Origin: Clostridia bacterium
GTDB taxonomy: Bacteria > Bacillota > Clostridia > Oscillospirales > QAMX01
Direction of reading: 5' to 3'
Length of the DNA: 5,881 nt
Assembly: GCA_017547975.1 (NCBI GenBank)
Contig: JAFYNU010000427.1
Span: forward strand, 1-5,881
The notes beneath the pieces are model-generated. The model searched no databases and was not told the DNA's origin. It saw only the letters and a list, made by a program, of their open reading frames with translations. The translations under genes were made by a program, and so were the position numbers. Below are positions 1-4,844 of the stretch, in pieces. Every line of letters starts with the position of its first letter. The stretch's first letter is position 1.

Positions 1-1
1 C

Positions 2-661
2 GATTTAATAGGAGATAATAAGCAATCTGCCAGAAGCAGGCGTGATTTCTTGAATAAAGGCTACTATGCTCCCTTGAAAAGATATTTGATAGAGTTATTT
101 TCCGACCGCTCCGGAACTCTGTTGGATATATGCTGTGGGGAAGGGTATTACACCCGCCACATGGCCCTGGGAAGAGAAAGCTACGGTTTTGACATATCCC
201 GGAATGCCATTCGCCTTGCCGCCAAACGGGATCCCAATACCCTCTATGCGGTGGCAGGCTCCTATGATATTCCATTCGAAGCAGGGGCGGTACAGTTTTT
301 GAGTACCATCTTTTCTCCCATTGCGGAAGGAGAATTCCGCAGAGTTCTGAGGGATGGGGGATACTGGATGCTTGTGGTGCCCACGGAGCGTCACCTTTAC
401 GGACTCAAGGAAATGCTATACGACCAACCCTACGAGAATACCTACCAGGAAACCCGGTACGAAGGGTTTACCCAGGTGGATCGTCGACGGGTGGAAGGAA
501 ATATCATCCTGGAAGATCCGGCTATGATTCAGGCTCTTTTTACCATGACTCCCTATTATTGGAAGTCTTCGAAGGAAAGCTCAGAACGGGCAAACAGTGC
601 CACGCGTCTGGAGACAGAAATCGGATTTGATTTCATTCTCTATCAAAAGGATAAAACGTAA
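2..661 (+). CDS. rlmA: 23S rRNA (guanine-N1)-methyltransferase, RlmA type, 5'-truncated by window edge
   Basis: This is an S-adenosylmethionine-dependent methyltransferase of the RlmA family, which methylates N1 of a guanine in helix 35 of 23S rRNA (G745 in Gram-negative RlmA-I; G748 in Gram-positive RlmA-II/TlrB). The reading frame is open from base 2, and residues before the TTG at 50 still match the family (GDNKQSARSRRDFLNKGYY, preceding the methyltransferase domain). The TTG is therefore an internal Leu codon and the true start lies left of the window. The missing part should be about 45-50 residues and contain the family's four-cysteine zinc finger. Visible motifs are the SAM-binding LLDICCGEGYYT, an acidic FDIS at the end of the next strand, the VPTERHLYGLKEMLY segment matching the E. 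coli TPGPRHLMELKGLIY region, the MTPYYWK motif and the C-terminal FDFILYQK. The stop is followed directly by a terminator, so this gene ends its transcription unit. The family call is firm; the G745 versus G748 specificity is inferred only from the Gram-positive context. Confidence 0.9.
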   Translation, partial: DLIGDNKQSARSRRDFLNKGYYAPLKRYLIELFSDRSGTLLDICCGEGYYTRHMALGRESYGFDISRNAIRLAAKRDPNTLYAVAGSYDIPFEAGAVQFLSTIFSPIAEGEFRRVLRDGGYWMLVVPTERHLYGLKEMLYDQPYENTYQETRYEGFTQVDRRRVEGNIILEDPAMIQALFTMTPYYWKSSKESSERANSATRLETEIGFDFILYQKDKT

Positions 662-672
662 TAAAGCAATCG

Positions 673-709
673 AACACCCGAAGGGATCAGCCCTCCGGGT
701 GTTTTGGTT
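673..709 (+). terminator. Rho-independent terminator after rlmA
   Basis: An inverted repeat begins 11 bases after the rlmA stop. AACACCCG (673-680) pairs with CGGGTGTT (696-703). Inside it, AGGG (682-685) pairs with CCCT (691-694) across a single A-C mismatch, closing a five-base loop. The stem runs into TTTT-GG-TTT. The T tract is interrupted, so efficiency may be moderate. It separates rlmA from the promoter and operon that follow. Confidence 0.85.
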
Positions 710-755
710 TCGGGGAAATCTTTCGGAGAAAAATCGGGAAAATATGGAAAAACTA

Positions 756-784
756 TTGTCATCGAAGGGAATTTGTAGTATAAT
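756..784 (+). promoter_or_regulatory. SigA-type promoter for the downstream operon
   Basis: The -35 box TTGTCA (756-761, five of six consensus bases) is followed by a 17-base spacer and a perfect -10 box TATAAT (779-784). The expected transcription start is near base 791, giving a leader of about 67 bases before the ATG at 858. It lies after the rlmA terminator and is the only strong promoter I see in the window. I found no clear operator or riboswitch in the leader. The promoter probably serves the three uncharacterised genes and, by read-through, the yicC-remA-gmk-rpoZ-priA cluster. Confidence 0.85.
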
Positions 785-857
785 CATTAGATGAGTAAGT
801 ATCTTTTGCGATAGAATTGACGGATGGTCCTGCGGAAAGGGAGGGTAAATATAACGT

Positions 858-1718
858 ATGTTTGGTTATATCAAGCCCTTTGTTCCCATGCTCCGTGTAT
901 GCGAACATGAAGCGTATAAGGGTGTCTATTGCGGTCTATGCCGGATACTCAAGAAACGATACTCAGCTGTGGCAAGCTTGCTTGTGAATTACGACATGGT
1001 CTTTGCCGCAATGCTCCTTTCGGAAGAACAAGGCGCCCCGACGGTATGCCATGGTCGGTGCGTGGCTTCTCCGTTTAAGAAGAAATGTTATATTACAGAA
1101 CTGGATTCCCTGAATATTGCGGCCGACGCTACGGTGATATTTACCTGGCATAAGCTGATGGATGACTTGGGGGATGAAAGAGGCTTTCGCCGCCTTCGTG
1201 CCAGAGTTATGCGCACAATATGGAAACCGTTATATAAAAAGGCGGCGTCTTACCGGCCGGAGCTGGCTTTTGAAACCGAACGATACCTAACGCTCTTCTC
1301 CAAACTGGAAGAGGAAGGGTGCGCCAGCATTGACCGTATGACCGATTGCATGGGACGTTATGCAGAAGCGATGGCATACGAAGCAAATGTGGATCGGGAT
1401 GTCAAACGGGCGATACTATATTACGAAATGCGGCTGATCACCCTGGCAGATGCGTTGGACGATTACGAAGACGATCTGAACGCAGGAAGGTATAACCTGA
1501 TTTCTGCGCGATACGGAAAAATGGACGATAGCACAAAAGCAGAGATTCGACAGCTTGTAACCCATACCATGAATGAACAATATCGATTGATGCAATCGCT
1601 GACTCCCAATGCTTTCAGCGGCATCGTGGAGAATATACTGACCCGAGGAGCTGACCGAGTGGTAAATGATCTGCTGGCCGGAAAGACCCGTGGGAAGAAA
1701 GGAAGAGAACATGCCTAG
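858..1718 (+). CDS. DUF5685-like protein with Cys-rich N-terminus and two DDxxD motifs (function unknown)
   Basis: A 286-residue, mostly helical, apparently cytoplasmic protein with no signal peptide or obvious membrane segment. The opening MFGYIKP, the CxHxAY motif and the YCGLCR motif match what I recall of the DUF5685 family, whose function is unknown. Cysteines sit at 15, 25, 28, 64, 68 and 77, with C25-x2-C28 and C64-x3-C68 spacings that suggest a metal or Fe-S site. A DDLGD motif at 102-106 is followed by Arg 108, 111 and 112. A DDYED motif at 201-205 is followed by D206 and G210-R211. Two DDxxD motifs about 100 residues apart in helical context are the hallmark of class I isoprenoid synthases, although nothing else in the N-terminal 90 residues looks like one. 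The ATG at 858 is preceded by a GGGAGG site (839-844) with a somewhat long 13-base spacing. The 3' end overlaps the J-domain gene by 8 bases, implying coupled translation. The family name is moderately sure; the enzymatic idea is inference. Confidence 0.8.
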   Translation: MFGYIKPFVPMLRVCEHEAYKGVYCGLCRILKKRYSAVASLLVNYDMVFAAMLLSEEQGAPTVCHGRCVASPFKKKCYITELDSLNIAADATVIFTWHKLMDDLGDERGFRRLRARVMRTIWKPLYKKAASYRPELAFETERYLTLFSKLEEEGCASIDRMTDCMGRYAEAMAYEANVDRDVKRAILYYEMRLITLADALDDYEDDLNAGRYNLISARYGKMDDSTKAEIRQLVTHTMNEQYRLMQSLTPNAFSGIVENILTRGADRVVNDLLAGKTRGKKGREHA

Positions 1719-2322
1719 GGATCCCTACAGCGTACTTGGCGTTTCACCCAATGCCACCGATGAAGAAGTAAAGAAAGCCTACCGAGAGTTGGCGCGCAAA
1801 TACCATCCGGATGCATACCGGGATCATCCTCTGGCCGAACTGGCAGAGGAAAAGATGAAGGAAATTAACGAAGCCTACGATCAAATTCAAAAAATGCGGG
1901 CCGCAGGAGGATCTGGTTCCGGATCCTATTCCGGAGGAAGCTCCGGTGGAAATGCCGATTTTGCGGCGGTACGCAATGCGATCCAGGTGGGGAATTTGGC
2001 TGCGGCGGAGGCCATGTTGAATGCCATTCAAAACCATAATGCGGAATGGTATTTTTTGATGGGAAGCCTGCATTACAGACGTGGCTGGTATGATGAGGCC
2101 AGGTCGCACTTCCAGACCGCCGCGTCTATGGACCCCGGCAATATGGAATACCGCTCGGCGGCAGCCCGGATGCAAAATACCCAAACCGTCTATACCCAGA
2201 CCGGAAATGGCGGCAGCAGTGCGGACGATGCTTGTTGCAGTTTGCTTCAATCCCTGATGTGCGCCGATTGCTTGTGCGAATGCTGCGGTGGAAACCTGTG
2301 TCCCTGCCTGGGGTGTAGATAA
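1711..2322 (+). CDS. J-domain (DnaJ-like) protein with TPR and a Cys-rich C-terminal tail
   Basis: A 203-residue protein starting at the ATG at 1711. The open frame extends further upstream, but the J domain begins at residue 4 and AAAGGAAG (1698-1705) sits at proper spacing, so this start is preferred. Residues 4-62 form a J domain with an intact HPD at 32-34, the signature that stimulates the ATPase of DnaK. Residues 66-80 are a Gly/Ser linker (GGSGSGSYSGGSSGG). Residues 84-150 contain a clear TPR unit (111-144, with the conserved G, A, F, A and P positions) and a partial one before it, likely for protein binding. The tail, residues 175-203, holds ten cysteines at 175, 176, 184, 187, 189, 191, 192, 197, 199 and 202. 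The type I DnaJ zinc domain (four CxxCxGxG repeats) and the DnaJ C-terminal domain are both absent, so this is a specialised type III J protein, not the housekeeping DnaJ. It is probably co-translated with the DUF5685-like gene. Its client is unknown. Confidence 0.92.
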   Translation: MPRDPYSVLGVSPNATDEEVKKAYRELARKYHPDAYRDHPLAELAEEKMKEINEAYDQIQKMRAAGGSGSGSYSGGSSGGNADFAAVRNAIQVGNLAAAEAMLNAIQNHNAEWYFLMGSLHYRRGWYDEARSHFQTAASMDPGNMEYRSAAARMQNTQTVYTQTGNGGSSADDACCSLLQSLMCADCLCECCGGNLCPCLGCR

Positions 2323-2327
2323 AGAGA

Positions 2328-2885
2328 ATGAAAACCAAAAAATTGGCATTGAACGCCATGTTAACCGCCCTTGCTATGGTGCTCCTTGCGGCATCAAGCC
2401 TTTTGCCCAGCGGAAGGATCGTTGCGGTTGTGCTTGCCGGTGTGCCGGCTCTCCTGGGAGCAATTGCCAACGGCGGAAAAAGCGGAATCGGAATTTATGC
2501 TGCTTCAGCGCTTCTTGGATTCTTGATTCTCCCGGGGAAAGCAATGGTATCGGCGTATCTGCTTCTGTTTGGATTATATCCCCTGGTACAATATGGAGTG
2601 GAAATCCGAAAATGGCAAAAGAATTGGATGAAACTTGGAACGAAACTTTTGGCTTTTATGGCAATGCTTGCCGCACTGGGAGCGGTCGCTCTGCTGGTTT
2701 TCAATGTGAATTTTGCCATAACCGAAGGCCGGCTGATTCCGGCCGTGGCGGCGGGACTTGTTTGTACAAGCCTAATACTCTTTTTGATTTATGATAGGGG
2801 ATTGATTGTGGTGGTAAATATCATATATCGCCACATGAAGCCTTTGTTTGATAACGTAATGGGACGGAAAGGAAACGGACTATGA
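2328..2885 (+). CDS. Small polytopic membrane protein, ECF-transporter S-component-like
   Basis: A 185-residue hydrophobic protein with about six predicted membrane helices (roughly residues 7-27, 31-50, 52-69, 71-88, 104-126 and 134-155). A charged loop lies between helices 4 and 5 (EIRKWQKNWMKLG), and the C-terminus is basic. Size, helix count and an AxxxA motif in the first helix (A10-x3-A14, in NAMLTALAMVLL) resemble S components of ECF vitamin transporters, which use that helix to dock on the T component. No substrate-specific motif is visible and no ECF ATPase or T gene is in the window. Another small membrane family is equally possible. The ATG at 2328 lies 5 bases after the J-protein stop and has a weak ribosome binding site, suggesting coupled translation. 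The end overlaps yicC as ATGA. Membrane location is secure; the transporter idea is tentative. Confidence 0.75.
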   Translation: MKTKKLALNAMLTALAMVLLAASSLLPSGRIVAVVLAGVPALLGAIANGGKSGIGIYAASALLGFLILPGKAMVSAYLLLFGLYPLVQYGVEIRKWQKNWMKLGTKLLAFMAMLAALGAVALLVFNVNFAITEGRLIPAVAAGLVCTSLILFLIYDRGLIVVVNIIYRHMKPLFDNVMGRKGNGL

Positions 2886-3760
2886 TTAAAAGTATGACCG
2901 GTTACGGCCGCGCTACAGCGTCGGTCAACGGAAAAACCATAACCTGCGAAATCAAGTCGGTCAATCAGCGCTATTTTGATGCCTCGGTACGGATGCCTCG
3001 TATCTATGGTTATCTGGAAGAACCCATCAAACAGCGCCTGCAAAGTGAGATTACCCGCGGAAAGCTGGAAATTGGAGTCACCATCGACCTTTCAGAAAGC
3101 GATCAGGTAGAGGTCGTGTTGAACAAGCCGGTGCTGAGCGCATACCTGAATGCCTTCAAGGAGATTGAAGGGGAATTTGGCGTAACCAATAATGTTCGTG
3201 TTTCGGACGTGGTTCGTATTCCCGACGTGTTCACGGTACGCAAGGTGGAAGAGGACGCAGAACAGCTGAAAAGTGAAGTGTTCCCCGTTCTGGAAGAAGC
3301 CATTAAAAGCTATGCGGCTTTTCGTGAATTCGAAGGGAAGAAGATGTACGAGGATATTTCTTCCCGTATCGCCACCCTTCGCGGATACAAGGAATTGGTG
3401 GAAACCAAAAATCCTCAATGCGTGGACACCTACCGAGCAAAGCTGGAAGAAAGAATTCGGGAGATGCTGGGATCAGCCGTTATTGACGAAGCCCGTATCC
3501 TGACCGAAGTGGCAATTTTTGCCGATAAGACCGCCGTGGCGGAAGAAACGGTTCGTTTGGAAAGCCACCTTCAACAGCTTCATGACCTGATCTTGTCCGA
3601 CGTACCGGTGGGCAGAAAGTTAGACTTCCTGCTCCAGGAAATGAACCGGGAGACCAACACCATCGGTAGTAAGGTCAACGACACCGAATTGACCGAGTGC
3701 GTGGTGAATATGAAGTGCGAGCTGGAGAAAATCCGCGAACAGATTCAAAATATAGAATAA
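2882..3760 (+). CDS. yicC: YicC/YloC family endoribonuclease
   Basis: A 292-residue member of the YicC/YloC family, of usual length (about 285-295). E. coli YicC is reported to act as an endoribonuclease that promotes small-RNA turnover; B. subtilis YloC is the Gram-positive counterpart. The N-terminal domain opens with the signature MIKSMTGYGRA, continues with EIKSVNQRYFD (23-33) and runs to about residue 155. The C-terminal DUF1732-type domain contains ILTEVAIFADKTAVAEE (206-222), RLESHL (225-230) and the most conserved block, GRKLDFLLQEMNRETNTIGS (244-263). AAAGGAAA (2868-2875) precedes the ATG, which overlaps the upstream TGA by four bases. In Firmicutes this gene usually heads the remA-gmk-rpoZ cluster, as it does here, except that it is translationally coupled to an upstream membrane-protein gene. 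Confidence 0.97.
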   Translation: MIKSMTGYGRATASVNGKTITCEIKSVNQRYFDASVRMPRIYGYLEEPIKQRLQSEITRGKLEIGVTIDLSESDQVEVVLNKPVLSAYLNAFKEIEGEFGVTNNVRVSDVVRIPDVFTVRKVEEDAEQLKSEVFPVLEEAIKSYAAFREFEGKKMYEDISSRIATLRGYKELVETKNPQCVDTYRAKLEERIREMLGSAVIDEARILTEVAIFADKTAVAEETVRLESHLQQLHDLILSDVPVGRKLDFLLQEMNRETNTIGSKVNDTELTECVVNMKCELEKIREQIQNIE

Positions 3761-3776
3761 GGTTGGGGAAATAAGC

Positions 3777-4070
3777 TTGAATACGATTAAACTTGTAAAT
3801 ATCGGCTTCGGGAATATGGTTTCAGCCAACCGTATGATTGCCATCATCAGTCCGGAATCAGCCCCTATCAAGCGCATGATCCAGGAAGCCCGGGAGAAGG
3901 GCATGTTGATCGACGCATCCTGCGGCCGACGTACCCGTGCCGTGTTGATGAGTGACAGCGGACACGTCATTCTTTCGGCCATTCAATCGGAAACCATCGC
4001 CAATCGTTTGAAAAATTTGGACGAAGACGGCGGCGCTGAGTTGGATCCAGAAGAGGAAGAGGAGGAATAA
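3777..4070 (+). CDS. remA: Extracellular matrix regulator RemA (DUF370), TTG start
   Basis: A 97-residue RemA-family protein. In B. subtilis RemA is a ring-forming DNA-binding protein that activates biofilm matrix operons and some osmoprotection genes. The match is strong throughout: NIGFGNMVSANRMIAIISP, then ESAPIKRMIQEAREKG, then GRRTRAVLMSDSGHVILS. The conserved R51-R52 pair corresponds to the arginines implicated in DNA binding, and P30 is also conserved. The TTG at 3777 is chosen because it places the family N-terminus correctly, no in-frame ATG is available, and GGGGAA (3765-3770) lies six bases upstream. The C-terminus carries an acidic extension (DEDGG, then PEEEEEE, residues 82-97). 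The codons of that tail also provide the gmk ribosome binding site. In organisms without a B. subtilis-like eps operon its targets are unknown. Confidence 0.96.
   Translation: MNTIKLVNIGFGNMVSANRMIAIISPESAPIKRMIQEAREKGMLIDASCGRRTRAVLMSDSGHVILSAIQSETIANRLKNLDEDGGAELDPEEEEEE
4058..4065 (+). promoter_or_regulatory. gmk ribosome binding site inside the remA acidic tail
   Basis: AGAGGAGG at 4058-4065 is a near-perfect Shine-Dalgarno sequence, eight bases before the GTG start of gmk at 4074. It supports that non-ATG start. The same bases encode Glu residues at the end of RemA, so the poly-Glu tail and the ribosome binding site are one sequence. Confidence 0.85.
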
Positions 4071-4073
4071 CCG

Positions 4074-4628
4074 GTGGAAAAAGGACTATATCTGGTGATT
4101 TCCGGCCCATCCGGGGTTGGAAAGGACACGGTTGCTAAGCAACTTGGCGGATGGATCTCGGTATCCGCTACCTCTCGTAAAATTCGGGATGGGGAGGAAG
4201 AGGGGGTAAACTACTTCTACCACACCCGGGAGGAAATGGAAGATCTGATAGCCCGGGGAGAGCTTCTGGAATATACAAAATACAACGGAGAATACTATGG
4301 TACTCCTCTTCAGCCGGTACGGGACCATTACGCGAAGGGCGATTTGGTAATCTTCGTAATTGAGGTGGAGGGAGCCGCAAACGTAAAAAAAGCCTTCCCT
4401 GAAGCGGTGACGGTATTTATCATGCCCCCTTCCATGGAAGAACTACGGAATCGGCTGGTGAACCGCAAGACCGAAACCGCCGAACAGATAGAGGGGCGTA
4501 TGAACACCGCTCTGCGGGAAATTGAGATTGGTAAGACCGAATACGACTACGTCGTCGTCAACAATGAAATAGACCAGGCGGTTTCGGATATACTGAAAAT
4601 CGTCGAGGATGAAAAGAAAAGGAGATAA
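4074..4628 (+). CDS. gmk: Guanylate kinase, GTG start
   Basis: A 184-residue guanylate kinase, which phosphorylates GMP to GDP with ATP in the cytoplasm. The P-loop is SGPSGVGKDT (10-19), with Asp at the position usually held by Ser or Gly (GKST/GKGT). GMP-site residues follow: TSRKIRDGEEEGVNYFY (33-49, with R35 and R38), E66, and YYGTP (74-78). The usual IDVQG block reads IEVEG (96-100); the first change also occurs in other Firmicutes as I recall, the second is less familiar. The arginine-bearing lid region (MPPSMEELRNRL) and EYDYVVVNN near the end are typical. At 184 residues it is somewhat shorter than the usual 195-210, partly because the helix after the P-loop is a few residues short, and the C-terminal extension is minimal. 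It starts at a GTG three bases after the remA stop with a strong ribosome binding site. No frameshift is visible and it is probably functional. Confidence 0.97.
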   Translation: MEKGLYLVISGPSGVGKDTVAKQLGGWISVSATSRKIRDGEEEGVNYFYHTREEMEDLIARGELLEYTKYNGEYYGTPLQPVRDHYAKGDLVIFVIEVEGAANVKKAFPEAVTVFIMPPSMEELRNRLVNRKTETAEQIEGRMNTALREIEIGKTEYDYVVVNNEIDQAVSDILKIVEDEKKRR

Positions 4629-4631
4629 ACT

Positions 4632-4844
4632 ATGCTGTATCCCACTTTGAAAGATCTTTCCAAGAAGGTCGGTAACCGCTATCTTCTGGTGAATGAAGTT
4701 GCTCACAGAGCAAGAAAGATTGCCCAGAAGGCCTATGATAACAACGAAAAGCTTCCTGAAAAGCCGGTAAAGATGGCCATTATGGAAATTGCAAACGAAG
4801 TTGCCGCGGAGGAAGCTGCCGTTACCCCTGAACAGGATGCGTAA
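4632..4844 (+). CDS. rpoZ: DNA-directed RNA polymerase omega subunit
   Basis: A 70-residue omega subunit, the small RNA polymerase component that helps fold and hold the beta' subunit. The length suits Firmicutes (about 65-75; E. coli has 91). The opening MLYPTLKDL, the core motif NRYLLVNEVAHRARKI (15-30), and KPVKMAIMEIANEV (44-57) match the family. A good ribosome binding site, AAAAGGAG (4617-4624), precedes the ATG by seven bases, and the gene begins three bases after the gmk stop. The 3' end overlaps the priA start by eight bases. The gmk-rpoZ pairing is conserved across many bacteria. Confidence 0.95.
   Translation: MLYPTLKDLSKKVGNRYLLVNEVAHRARKIAQKAYDNNEKLPEKPVKMAIMEIANEVAAEEAAVTPEQDA

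Noticed and set aside
50..52. TTG at base 50 as the start of the methyltransferase gene
   Set aside because: The frame is open to base 2 and the upstream residues match the RlmA family, so the gene is cut by the window edge and this TTG is an internal Leu codon.
597..794. 65-residue plus-strand ORF spanning the end of rlmA, the terminator and the promoter
   Set aside because: It crosses a terminator and a promoter and overlaps a recognised gene, with no family resemblance.
791..814. Seven-codon ORF (MSKYLLR) beginning at about the predicted transcription start, possibly a leader peptide
   Set aside because: It has no ribosome binding site, no regulatory codon run and no attenuator-like hairpin after it; most likely chance.
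817..855. TTGACG as a second -35 box, with TAAATA or TATAAC as the -10
   Set aside because: The spacing to the possible -10 boxes is 23 bases or more, outside the usable range.
1666..1710. Upstream ATG at 1666 as the start of the J protein
   Set aside because: It would add 15 non-conserved residues before the J domain, while the ATG at 1711 has a proper ribosome binding site and normal J-domain offset.
1906..1950. Repeated GGATCC/TTCCGG-like units as a DNA repeat element
   Set aside because: They are in-frame Gly/Ser codons of the J-protein linker; low-complexity coding, not a mobile or regulatory repeat.
1744..2349. 201-residue minus-strand ORF opposite the J-protein gene
   Set aside because: It is antisense to a gene with clear domains, has no recognisable motif or ribosome binding site, and reflects codon bias of the opposite strand.
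2288..2794. 168-residue plus-strand ORF with many Cys and Gly residues
   Set aside because: It is an out-of-frame shadow of the J-protein tail and the membrane-protein gene; the protein looks like frame-shifted coding sequence.
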